This document shows positions 15,075-23,600 of a stretch of 64,000 nt of DNA, one piece after another. The DNA lies in NCBI RefSeq assembly GCF_003725545.1, contig NZ_RJLN01000005.1, positions 51,615 through 115,614 of the forward strand, read 5' to 3'. This stretch comes from Micromonospora solifontis. GTDB taxonomy: Bacteria > Actinomycetota > Actinomycetes > Mycobacteriales > Micromonosporaceae. Under the pieces are notes generated by a model, which saw nothing but the letters and a program-made list of their open reading frames with translations, was not told the origin of the DNA and searched no databases. The first letter of the stretch is position 1, and each line of letters starts with the position of its first letter. The position numbers were made by a program, and so were the translations under genes.

Positions 15075-15428
15075 GTGTTCGCCGCTTACGTGATCATCAC
15101 CGTCGTCACGATCGTGGCCAACGCGTGGGTGGCGGTCGCCGATCTCACGCGGGCCGGATTCGTCCTCGCCAACATGGCGGAGGTAGGCGTGCGGCGATCC
15201 TGGCTGGTGCCGCTCGGAGTCCTCAAAGGCGCCGGAGCAGTCGGCCTCCTGGTCGGGCTGCTGGGCCTGCGGCCCCTCGGGGTCGCAGCCGCGATCGGAC
15301 TCGTCCTGTTCTTCGCCGGAGCCCTCGCCGTCCACGTCCGTGCCCACGTGTTCCACAACTTCGCTTTTCCCGGAGCCTACTTCGCGCTGGCCATCGCCTC
15401 CGCCGTCCTCGCCATCGGCGCCTCTTGA
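15075..15428 (+). CDS. DoxX-family small membrane protein
   Basis: A 117-residue integral membrane protein with four predicted helices (about 3-22, 41-63, 68-88, 95-114) and the DoxX-type motif PLGVLKGAGAVGLLVGL. Relatives are subunits or partners of membrane redox systems, but most actinobacterial members are uncharacterised. The GTG at 15075 has GGAGTGAGAAG upstream. It is divergent from the LysR gene and its probable target. Confidence 0.8.
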   Translation: MFAAYVIITVVTIVANAWVAVADLTRAGFVLANMAEVGVRRSWLVPLGVLKGAGAVGLLVGLLGLRPLGVAAAIGLVLFFAGALAVHVRAHVFHNFAFPGAYFALAIASAVLAIGAS

Positions 15429-15459
15429 CGCCGGCCGGGTGAGGGGCAGGAGAGTGAGT

Positions 15460-15957
15460 TCACCGGGGCGGGAGCAGCCCGCGTCCGGCCATGAACGCTC
15501 GCAGCGTCTCGGCGTCCTCGGCGGACATCAGGTGGCGTGGGATGACGGTCGCCGGCATCCGGCCGACGTACACGATCCAGAAGTCAGGGGTGTCCTTCAC
15601 CCGGGCGACCCCGTCCCAGGCGATGCCGCCGGATTCCGAGCCGCTGCGCATCATGATGTTGTCGTCGGTGATGTCGTAGGCGCCCTCGACGGCGTAGCGA
15701 CTGGAGCGGCGCCGGGCGCGCGACCGCACCCACGGCGAGTAGAGCATCGACAGCAGGCCAGCCACGACCATCGCCAGGCACAGCGGCGTGATCCGGTCGC
15801 CCCCCGCGAACGCTTGCGACACGGCGAAACCGATCGCTCCGACCGCCGCCAGCACCGCCCCGACGTAACCGTACTTGCGCAGCCGGACACTGCTGAGCGC
15901 AGCGGCCACGCGGCCTGGGTAGGCGGGATCGGCGGGGACGTCAAAGCGGATGTGCAC
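15460..15957 (-). CDS. YcxB-family membrane protein
   Basis: A protein of about 165 residues with the YcxB layout. A short N-terminal beta segment (VHIRFDVPADPAY) and a basic RLRKYGYVG precede two transmembrane helices (about 34-53 and 57-76). A soluble beta domain follows: YDITDDNIMMRSGSESGGIA, WDGVARVKDTPDFWIVYVG and a C-terminal PRHLMSAEDAETLRAFM. The last motifs (I-x-W-x-x-V-x-x-V, then P-R-x-L) are typical of the family. The start is uncertain: GTG 15957 fits the family's usual N-terminus, while in-frame ATGs at 15987 and 15996 would add 10-13 residues. Function unknown. Confidence 0.65.
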   Translation of the reverse strand: MHIRFDVPADPAYPGRVAAALSSVRLRKYGYVGAVLAAVGAIGFAVSQAFAGGDRITPLCLAMVVAGLLSMLYSPWVRSRARRRSSRYAVEGAYDITDDNIMMRSGSESGGIAWDGVARVKDTPDFWIVYVGRMPATVIPRHLMSAEDAETLRAFMAGRGLLPPR

Positions 15958-16079
15958 GCCCGAACGATAGTGCCTTCGCCCGCCCATCTCGGCCATGACC
16001 GCGCGGCGCCGCGGTCGGTCGCCGTCCGCCGCGATCCGGGCGGTTGAGGATGCCCGCTCGGGATGATCGAATTCGCGGG

Positions 16080-16877
16080 ATGAAGAGGGCGGAGGTACGC
16101 CGGGACGGGGTTGTCCTGTCCTGCCTCGACGGCGGGTCCGGCGACGACGTGATCGTGCTGTTGCACGGCTTGGCCGGCAGCGGGCAGGAAATGGTGCCAA
16201 CGGCCGAGGCGCTGCTCCCGGATCATCACGTGATCGCGGTGGATCAGCGCGGACACGGTCATTCGACCCGCCGGCCGCAGGACCTCTCTCGCCGCGCCTA
16301 CGTCGAGGACGTGGTCGCCGTCGTCGAGGAACTCGCGGGCGGTGGACCGGTGACGGTCGTGGGTCAGTCGATGGGTGGGCACACCGCGATGCTGCTCGCC
16401 GCCGGGCATCCCGACCTGGTGGACCGGCTGGTGATGCTGGAGGCCGGAGTCGGGGGCAGCGACCCTGAGGACAACTATCCAGCCAGGCTCGGCGACTGGT
16501 TCGCGTCGTGGCCGGTGCCGTTCGCCGATCTGCGTGGCGCGGCCGAGTTTCTCGGCACCACCCCGATCGCCCGGTCCTGGCTGCGCGACCTGGACAGGCG
16601 CGCGGACGGGCTGTGGCCGCGCTTCGAGCCCGACGTGATGCGGGCCGCCATCGCGGCAGTCGCCGAGAGCGCCCGATGGGATGAATGGCAGCAGGTGAAG
16701 GCCCCCACCTTGCTGGTGCAGGGCCAGCACGGCACCATCGCGGCCGCTGAGGTGCGACGGATGTTGTCGTTACGCCCGGACGTCGCGCACGTCGTCATCC
16801 CCGACGCCGGTCATGACGTACACCTGGAACAGCGAGTGGCCTTCGTACGGGCGCTACGGATGTTCCTCGGCCGTTGA
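16080..16877 (+). CDS. alpha/beta-fold hydrolase
   Basis: A 265-residue cytoplasmic alpha/beta-hydrolase. The oxyanion region is VLLHGLAGSGQE, strand 4 leads to AVDQRGHGHS, the nucleophile elbow is GQSMGGH with Ser97, and the catalytic His is His245 in DAGHDVHLE. The acid is probably the Asp/Glu near LLVQGQHG. This matches generic esterase, haloperoxidase-like or lactonase members, so substrate cannot be inferred. The ATG at 16080 gives MKRAEVRRDG; an upstream ATG would add a non-conserved 12 residues. The 3' end lies 14 nt from that of the TetR gene. Confidence 0.85.
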   Translation: MKRAEVRRDGVVLSCLDGGSGDDVIVLLHGLAGSGQEMVPTAEALLPDHHVIAVDQRGHGHSTRRPQDLSRRAYVEDVVAVVEELAGGGPVTVVGQSMGGHTAMLLAAGHPDLVDRLVMLEAGVGGSDPEDNYPARLGDWFASWPVPFADLRGAAEFLGTTPIARSWLRDLDRRADGLWPRFEPDVMRAAIAAVAESARWDEWQQVKAPTLLVQGQHGTIAAAEVRRMLSLRPDVAHVVIPDAGHDVHLEQRVAFVRALRMFLGR

Positions 16878-16891
16878 GGCGGTGCGTCGTT

Positions 16892-17608
16892 TCACCGGGG
16901 TCCGCGCGACGATGTCCAGCCTTGCTGGTGCAGCCGTTCGATGCCGTCGAGCAGCAGGTCCAGCGCGAACTCGAACTCGAACTGGTCGTCGCAGCCCTGT
17001 CCCACGACCGACTCGTCGTCGTGGGATGCCGCCGCGGCGATCGCGGCGAGGTGCGGGAAGCGGGCGGCGACCTCCGGTGGTAGGGCCGCCGGCGGGTCGG
17101 GGTTGGTCGTGCCGGACCGGCCGGCGCGCCGGGCGGGGTCGAACAGTTCCTGGCTGAAGCCCAGGATCCGGCTGCCCATCGCGTGCATCACGTGGTGGGC
17201 GAGGTCGGCGGAGAACCCGCCGGCCTGGAACGTCCCGACCATCGAGTCGAGGTAGGCGAGGACGGCCGGCGTCGCCATGTTCCGCGACTCGATCGCGAGC
17301 GGCGCCCAGGGGTGGCGGCGCAGCACCTGCCGCGCCGAGAGGATGCGTCGACGGACCGTTGGTTTCCAGTCGGTGTCGGGCGTCGGTGGGTCGATCTCGC
17401 CGACGACCACGTCGATCATGCCGTCGAGCAGTTCGTCCTTGTTGGCCACGTGCTTGTAGAGCGCCATCGGCACGACGCCGAGATCCTGGGCGAGGTTGCG
17501 CATGCTGAGGGATTCGATCCCGGCCTCGTCGGCGAGCGCGACGGCGGCACGCAGGATCCGGTCCCTGCTCAGCGGCGTCCGGCGCAGCGTCTCAGCCTGC
17601 TCAGCCAT
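16892..17608 (-). CDS. TetR-family repressor (TetR_C-type)
   Basis: A 238-residue TetR regulator. The DNA-binding domain is near residues 13-58 (SRDRILRAAVALADEAGI, SLSMRNLAQDLGVVPMALYK). VVPMALYKHVANKDELLDGM is the signature of the subgroup related to TetR itself, with the ligand-binding domain behind it. The ATG at 17608 is preferred because earlier starts would run into the operator DNA. It is divergent from the MDR dehydrogenase at 17718, and the shared 110-bp gap carries two identical-arm palindromes, so it very likely represses both genes. Ligand unknown, perhaps the enzyme's substrate. Confidence 0.88.
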   Translation of the reverse strand: MAEQAETLRRTPLSRDRILRAAVALADEAGIESLSMRNLAQDLGVVPMALYKHVANKDELLDGMIDVVVGEIDPPTPDTDWKPTVRRRILSARQVLRRHPWAPLAIESRNMATPAVLAYLDSMVGTFQAGGFSADLAHHVMHAMGSRILGFSQELFDPARRAGRSGTTNPDPPAALPPEVAARFPHLAAIAAAASHDDESVVGQGCDDQFEFEFALDLLLDGIERLHQQGWTSSRGPR

Positions 17609-17649
17609 CTTCTTCCTCGTCTTCCAGCGGTGGTTGAACCATAACGGCC

Positions 17650-17704
17650 TTGACTGGTGTACGGCGTACACCTACCGTGGTTCTGAGGGTGTACGCCGTA
17701 CACC
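17650..17704 (+). promoter_or_regulatory. double TetR operator with embedded promoter
   Basis: Operator 1 is GGTGTACGGCGTACACC (17656-17672) and operator 2 is GGTGTACGCCGTACACC (17688-17704). Both have perfect GGTGTAC/GTACACC arms, and their centres are 32 bp apart (three helical turns). On the plus strand TTGACT (17650-17655) and TACCGT (17673-17678) flank operator 1 exactly, so its 17 bp are the promoter spacer. Operator 2 covers the expected start site. Both would be on the same DNA face. Confidence 0.8.
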
Positions 17705-17717
17705 TAAGGGAGGGACA

Positions 17718-18701
17718 ATGAAAGCGATCGTCCAAGATCGGTACGGCCCGCCGGAAACGCTCACGCTCGCAGATGTCGCCGCGCCGGTGCCGGGCGCCAA
17801 CGAGGTGCTCGTGCGGATCGAGGCTGCCGCGCTCAACGCGTACGACTGGCATGCCATGCGCGGCGATCCACGGCTGGCACGGCTGGCCATGGGCCGGTCA
17901 AGGCCCCGGGTGCGCATCCGGGGCCGCGACTTCGCCGGCCGGGTCGAGGCCGTCGGGGCCGACGTCCGACAGGTGCGCCCGGGCGACGCCGTCTTCGGCG
18001 ACCTCGGCGAGGCCAACGGCGCCTTCGCCGAGTACGCGTGCGTGCCCGAGACCTCGGTCGCGCCGAAGCCGGCGAACCTGACGCCGCAGCAGGCGGCCGC
18101 CCTGCCGTTGGCCGGCATCACCGCACTGATGGGACTGCGCGACGTCGGGCGGGTCGAGCCCGGCCACCGCGTCCTCATCAACGGAGCCTCCGGCGGCGTC
18201 GGCACCCTGGCGGTCCAACTGGCCAAGGCGCTCGGCGCGAGCGTGACCGCGGTGTGCAGCACCCGCAACGTCGACCTGGTCCGCTCGCTCGGCGCCGACC
18301 ACGTCGTCGACTACACCCGCGAGGACTTCACCCGCGACCCGCGCCGCCACGACGTCCTGTTCGACCTGGTCGGCAACCGCTCACTCACCGCGCTCCGGCG
18401 GGCGCTGACCTCGACCGGGACGCTGGTGCTCTCCGGCGGCGGGGTGTACCGCGGCGGCAGCCTCGTCGGACCGGTCTGGCTGATCGCGCGCGGACGGCTG
18501 CTGGCGCCCTTCGTCCGGCACCGCATCGTCACCCTCGCGGCGGCGCCCAGCCGGGAACATCTCGACACGCTCCGCACCCACGTCGAGGCCGGCCGCCTCG
18601 CCCCGGTCATCGACCGCACCTATCCACTTCACGAGGTGCCTCAGGCGATCCGGTACCTGGAGAGTGAGCACGCGCGGGCCAAGGTCGTCATCACCGTCTG
18701 A
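17718..18701 (+). CDS. MDR-family NAD(P)-dependent alcohol dehydrogenase / enone reductase
   Basis: A 327-residue zinc-free medium-chain oxidoreductase. The GroES-like domain has IRGRDFAGRVEAVG (about 71-84) and GDAVFGD. The cofactor domain has INGASGGVGTLAVQLAKALG (about 154-173). The C-terminus, HEVPQAIRYLESEHARAKVVI, is typical of quinone-reductase-like MDRs. It has GGGAGGG before the ATG. Expression is almost certainly under the divergent TetR repressor through the two palindromes in the shared promoter. It may detoxify a reactive carbonyl or quinone that also acts as inducer (inference). Confidence 0.88.
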   Translation: MKAIVQDRYGPPETLTLADVAAPVPGANEVLVRIEAAALNAYDWHAMRGDPRLARLAMGRSRPRVRIRGRDFAGRVEAVGADVRQVRPGDAVFGDLGEANGAFAEYACVPETSVAPKPANLTPQQAAALPLAGITALMGLRDVGRVEPGHRVLINGASGGVGTLAVQLAKALGASVTAVCSTRNVDLVRSLGADHVVDYTREDFTRDPRRHDVLFDLVGNRSLTALRRALTSTGTLVLSGGGVYRGGSLVGPVWLIARGRLLAPFVRHRIVTLAAAPSREHLDTLRTHVEAGRLAPVIDRTYPLHEVPQAIRYLESEHARAKVVITV

Positions 18702-18819
18702 CGTACGGGACGGACGTCTGACGCCCGCCGGCGGCCGGTGACGATCGGCGCGCAGTGCGGCCTTCGCGGTGGCCGCCGGGACCGGGCGGGTCGCCGAGGA
18801 CTGCCAGGGGCAGGATCGG

Positions 18820-19977
18820 TCAGCGACCGCGGCGGGCGTTGAGCCGGGCGGCCTGGCGGGTCAGGTGGTCGCGCTCGGGGAGGTTGGGTGCCCGGCGGGC
18901 CGCCTCGGCGTACAACCGGGCCGCCGTGGCCAGGTCGCCGTCGCGTTCGTGCAGGTACGCCGCCACCGCCGTGTGCCGGGGCAGGGCGTCGTCCAGCGCC
19001 GCGAGCGCCGCCAGCCCGGCGCGCGGACCGTCGGCCTCGCCGACGGCCACCGCGCGGTTGAGCCGGACGATCGGGCTGTCGGTCAGGCGCGCGAGTTCGT
19101 CGTACCACTCGACGATCTGCACCCAGTCGGTCTCGCCGGCGGTGGGCGCGTCGGCGTGCAGCGCCGCGATGGCGGCCTGGGCCTGGAACTCGCCCAGCCG
19201 GTCGCGGGCGAGGGCGGCCTGCAGGATCTCGACGCCCTCGGCGATCGACCGGGTGTCCCATCGGCTGCGGTCCTGCTCGGCGAGGGGCACCAGGCTGCCG
19301 TCGGGCGCGGTCCGGGTGGCGCGCCGGGCGTGGTGCAGCAGCATGAGCGCGAGCAGCCCGGCCACCTCGGGATGGTCGATCGTGGCCGCGAGCTGTCGGG
19401 TGAGCCGGATGGCCTCGGCGGCGAGGTCGACGTCGCCGGAGTAGCCCTCGTTGAAGACCAGGTAGAGCACGCGCAGCACGGTCGCGACGTCGCCGGGCTG
19501 GTCGAAGCGCACGCCGGAGACGGTGCGCTTGGCCCGGCTGATGCGCTGCGCCATGGTCGCCTCGGGCACCAGGTAGGCCTGGGCGATCTGCCGGGTGGTC
19601 AGCCCGCCGACGGCGCGCAGCGTGAGCGCCACCGCGGAGGACGGGGTCAGGGACGGGTGGGCGCACAGGAAGTAGAGCTGGAGCGTGTCGTCCACCGCGG
19701 GGGTGGGCCCGGGTGCCGGTTCCTCCTCGACGAGGTCCTCCCGCCGCCGGCGGGCCGCGTCCGCCCGGGTCGTGTCGAGGAACTTGCGCCAGGCGACCGT
19801 GACCAACCAGCCCTTCGGGTCCCGTGGCGGGTCGGCCGGCCAGACGCGGACCGCCTCGACCAGTGCGTCCTGGACGGCGTCCTCGGCCGCCGCGAAGTCG
19901 GCTCCGCGGCGGACGAGGATGCCGAGAACCCTCGGCGTGAGGCTCCGGAGCAGGGCCTCGTCCATCTGCGAGGTCAC
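18820..19977 (-). CDS. ECF42-type RNA polymerase sigma factor with C-terminal TPR-like extension
   Basis: A 385-residue extracytoplasmic-function sigma factor. Region 2 is near residues 5-65 (DFAAAEDAVQDALVEAVRVW, PKGWLVTVAWRKFLD) and region 4 near 100-160 (LTLRAVGGLTTRQIAQAYLV, EATMAQRISRAK). A long helical, TPR-like C-terminal domain of about 200 residues follows (VLRVLYLVFNEGY, LNRAVAV, YLHERDGDLATAARLY), as in the ECF42 group, which lacks an anti-sigma partner and is paired with YCII/DGPF proteins. The GTG start (19977) overlaps the YCII stop as GTGA. Regulation is probably autogenous through the TGTCGA-type promoter upstream of the pair. Confidence 0.88.
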   Translation of the reverse strand: MTSQMDEALLRSLTPRVLGILVRRGADFAAAEDAVQDALVEAVRVWPADPPRDPKGWLVTVAWRKFLDTTRADAARRRREDLVEEEPAPGPTPAVDDTLQLYFLCAHPSLTPSSAVALTLRAVGGLTTRQIAQAYLVPEATMAQRISRAKRTVSGVRFDQPGDVATVLRVLYLVFNEGYSGDVDLAAEAIRLTRQLAATIDHPEVAGLLALMLLHHARRATRTAPDGSLVPLAEQDRSRWDTRSIAEGVEILQAALARDRLGEFQAQAAIAALHADAPTAGETDWVQIVEWYDELARLTDSPIVRLNRAVAVGEADGPRAGLAALAALDDALPRHTAVAAYLHERDGDLATAARLYAEAARRAPNLPERDHLTRQAARLNARRGR

Positions 19978-20381
19978 TCCCGGATGGTGGGCGGCGCGGT
20001 CAGGAAGGGGCGCAGCTCGAGCCACTCGTGGATCGGCTTGCCGCCCGCCCCGGGGGCCGCCGACAGCTCCCCGGCCAGCTCGACGGCGCGTTCGTAGCTG
20101 TCGACGTCGATCACCATCCAGCCGGCGATGAGGTCCTTGGTCTCGGCGAACGGGCCGTCGGTGACCGGCGGGCGCCCCTCGCCGTCGTACCGGACGAACG
20201 TCCCCTCGGGGGCGAGCGCCTGGCCGTCGACGAACTCGCCGGTCCCTTCGAGCCGGGCCGCGAAGTCGTGCATGTACTGCATGTGCGCCGAGATCTCCTC
20301 CGGCGTCCACTGGTCCATGGGCACGTCGTTGACCGCGGCCGGAGCGCCACGGTAGTGCTTGAGCAGCAGGTACTTGGCCAT
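19974..20381 (-). CDS. YCII/DGPF-domain protein paired with ECF42 sigma
   Basis: A 135-residue dimeric-ferredoxin-fold protein of the YCII family. MAKYLLLKHYRG opens the domain, and VTDGPFAETKDLIAGWMVID contains the eponymous DGPF motif (about residues 74-77) with the conserved E-x-K-x-x-x-x-G. Proteins of this type are the constant partners of ECF42 sigma factors. Their biochemical role is unsettled (related YCII proteins are small enzymes or sensors). It is first in the operon, immediately before the sigma gene with a 4-nt overlap. Confidence 0.88.
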   Translation of the reverse strand: MAKYLLLKHYRGAPAAVNDVPMDQWTPEEISAHMQYMHDFAARLEGTGEFVDGQALAPEGTFVRYDGEGRPPVTDGPFAETKDLIAGWMVIDVDSYERAVELAGELSAAPGAGGKPIHEWLELRPFLTAPPTIRE

Positions 20382-20433
20382 GGTGGTTCTCCTCGGTGCT
20401 GGTGCGACCCATTGTGGTCGCGTTCATCCCGGG

Positions 20434-20460
20434 GACGGAGCCGGCCACGCGTTCTCGACA
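20434..20460 (-). promoter_or_regulatory. candidate ECF42-dependent autoregulatory promoter
   Basis: On the minus strand, TGTCGA (20460-20455), a 17-bp spacer and CGTC (20437-20434) stand about 53 nt upstream of the YCII start. TGTCGA at -35 with a CGTC-type -10 is the element I recall for ECF42 target promoters, which characteristically precede their own DGPF genes. Confidence 0.55.
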
Positions 20461-20636
20461 TCGTCGTCCGAACTTTTTTGGCTCTCGTGGCGGAGCGCCT
20501 TCTTCCGCCGATGTCGTGCGGCGGCGGCGCTGGCGGGTTCCCGTCACGGCGCATCCCCGCCCAGCCGACCAGCGCTTTCCCCGCCATCGGGCTGTAAAGA
20601 TCCTTCGCATCCTCTGGTCGCCGAAAGAAGGCCACA

Positions 20637-23600
20637 ATGTCCATCCCCTCGCTCTGGCGACGCGCCGGCACGATCGGTGCCGCCGGCGTGGTCATCCTCG
20701 CCGCTTCGACCATGTCCGTCGCCCCGCCGGCCGCCGCCCGCGCCGACCTCGCCCTCGGCGCCACCCCGACGGCCGGCACCCAGGTCACCCTCATCAGCGG
20801 GGACCGGGCGCTGGTGGGTAAGGACCCCGCCGGCCGCGAGACAGCCACGGTCCTGCCCGGGCCGCACGCCGACCCCGGCGGTTACGTCACCCGCGCCTTC
20901 CGGGGCGACGTCTACGTTTTCCCGTCCGCCGCGGTGCCGCTGATCAACGCCGGGCGCCTGGACGAGGAGCTGTTCAACGTCACGGGGCTGGCCCGCCAGG
21001 GCTACGACGACCGGGCCAGCGACAGCCTGCCGCTGCTGGCGACGTACGGAGGATCCGTCGCCCGTACCAGGCAGGCGCCGCAGCCTCCGGACGGCGCGGA
21101 CGTCGTCTCGACGCTGACCGCGGCCGACGCGGTGGCCCTGTCTGTCGACAAGCAGGACACCGCCCGGCTGTGGCAGGACCTCACCGACACCGACGGGCCG
21201 CGGATCGCCAAGCTGTGGCTCGACGAGCGGGTCAGCGCGGACCTGGCCGACAGCACCGCGCAGATCAACGCGCCGAAGGCGTGGGCGGACGGTTTCGACG
21301 GTACGGGGACCACGGTGGCGGTGCTGGACAGCGGCTACGACGCCACCCATCCCGACCTCGCCGGCCAGGTCATCGACGAGAAGAACTTCACCAGCGAGGC
21401 CGGCGGCGCGGTCGACCGGCACGGGCACGGCACCCACGTCGCCTCCACCGTCGCGGGCACCGGCGCGGCGTCCGGCGGGGCGGAGAAGGGCGTCGCGCCC
21501 GGCGCGAAGCTGCTGATCGGAAAGGTCCTCGACCGGGCCGGCAACGGCCAGGAGTCCTGGATCATCGCCGGCATGCAGTGGGCCGTCGACAAGGGCGCGG
21601 ACGTGGTCAACATGAGCCTGGGCGGCAGCATCGGCACCGACTGCACCGACCCGATCGGCGTCGCGGCGCAGCGGCTCACCGCACAGGCCGACACCCTGTT
21701 CGTGCTGGCGGCCGGCAACTCCGGGCCCGGCGCGCACACCCTCGGCTCACCCGCCTGCGCCGACGCGGCACTGACCGTGGCCGCCGTGGACGCGGCCGGC
21801 GCCACCGCACCCTTCTCCAGCCGCGGCCCGGTCACCGGCTCGCACCGGGTGAAGCCGGAGATCTCCGCCCCGGGCGTCGGCATCGTCGCCGCCCGCAACG
21901 GCGGCGGCACCAGCGACCCGTACACGTCCATGTCCGGCACGTCGATGGCCGCGCCGCACGTGGCCGGGGTCGCCGCGCTGCTCACCCAGCGCCACCCGGC
22001 GATGAGCGCCCAGCAGCGCAAGGCCGTGCTGGTGTCCTCCGTCGCCCCCGGCGCCAGCGGCGGCGTGTACGCCCAGGGCGCCGGCGTGGTCGACGCCTTC
22101 CGCGCGGTCACCGCCGACGTCTACGGCCCGGGCACGGTCGACGCGGGCTCGTTCAACTGGCCACACCTGCACCAGCAGCCCGCCACCACGAAGGTGACGC
22201 TCACCAACGACGGCGCCGCACCGGTCACCTTCGCGCTGTCGATCGAGGGCGCCACGGGTGAGGACGGCACCCCGCTGCCCCAGCGGACGCTGACGACCGG
22301 GCTCGACACGGTGACCGTGCCCGCGCACGGCACCGCGGACGTACCGGTGATCCTCGACCCGGCCGTCCGCCAGACGGCGTCGGCCTACGGGACGATCGGT
22401 GGGCGCCTCGTGGCCCGCGCCGGCGACGGCACCACGGTCACCACGGCGATCGGCGCCTGGCTGGAGCCGCACACCGTCACCGTCACCCTGCACCTGATCG
22501 ACCGGCGTGGCCAGGCTCCCGCCACGCCGTCCTTCGTCGACGTCGTCGATGTCGACCGGCTCACCGGCCAGCGCTTCACCACCTTCGATGAGGACCCGGT
22601 GCTGCGCCTGCGCGAGGGCCGCTACTCGATCGCCGCCCTGATCGCGAGCCACGACGACGGCACCACGGGCGAGGCGGGTCTGGTCAAGTCGATCACCTTC
22701 ATGGGCGACCCGGACCTGGTCGTCAACCACGACGACACCGACCGGACCATCACCTACGACGCCCGCACGGCGATCCGCCAGAAGGTCGACGGGGAGCGCC
22801 CGCTCGAGGCGCAGAACATCACGATGCAGTACGGCCGCTGGTGGGACGGCGCCTACCTGTCCGCCTCGTACACCGGCGGCAAGTCGGTCGACGACGTCTA
22901 CGTCGGGCGGACCACGCCGGTGCACTCCGGCGGCTTCGAGCTGGACACCTTCTACCGCATGTACGCGCCGGAGCTGGACCTGCGTACCAGCGGCGGCGTC
23001 ATCCTGACCCCGGAGTACCTGGGTGCGCCGTTCACCCAGCCGTCGGCGGCGGTCAAGTTCGACGGCAACGGGTCGGCTCCGCTGACGTTCGCCGGTGCGG
23101 GCACGGCGGCGGAGTTGGCCGCGGCCGGCGTGGCGGGCAAGGTCGTGCTGGTGCACGACGCCGCCGACCCGACCGCCGTGCTGTCCGCCGCGGCGACCGC
23201 CGGCGCCAAGGCCGTGCTGTTCGGCCGCGACGCCGCCGGGCGCTGGAACAGCGTCGCCGCCGGCAACACGATTCCGGGACTCACCATCAGCGGGGCCGAG
23301 TCGACCGCACTGCGCGAGGCGCTGTCCGCCGGACCGGTCACCCTCGAGTGGAAGGCGGTGGCGGCCAGCCCGTACGCCTACAACCTGGCGTTCGTCGACG
23401 ACGGGATGACCCGCCCCGACGTGGTCCGGCACGTCCGCGACCGTGATCTCGGCCGGGTCGACGAGACGGTGTACTCGATGCGTACCGACCGGGCCGTGTT
23501 CGAGGTCCTGCAGGCGTACCGGCCGTCGTTCCCGACGGTCGCGTCGATGGCGTCCGTGCCGCAGCGCGCACCCTTCACCCGTACCGCGTACTTCACCGCC

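Noticed and set aside
17505..17520. GATTCGATCCC resembling the tRNA T-loop, considered as an att site
   Set aside because: It is within the conserved coding sequence of the TetR gene (ESLSMRN region) and matches only the generic T-loop.
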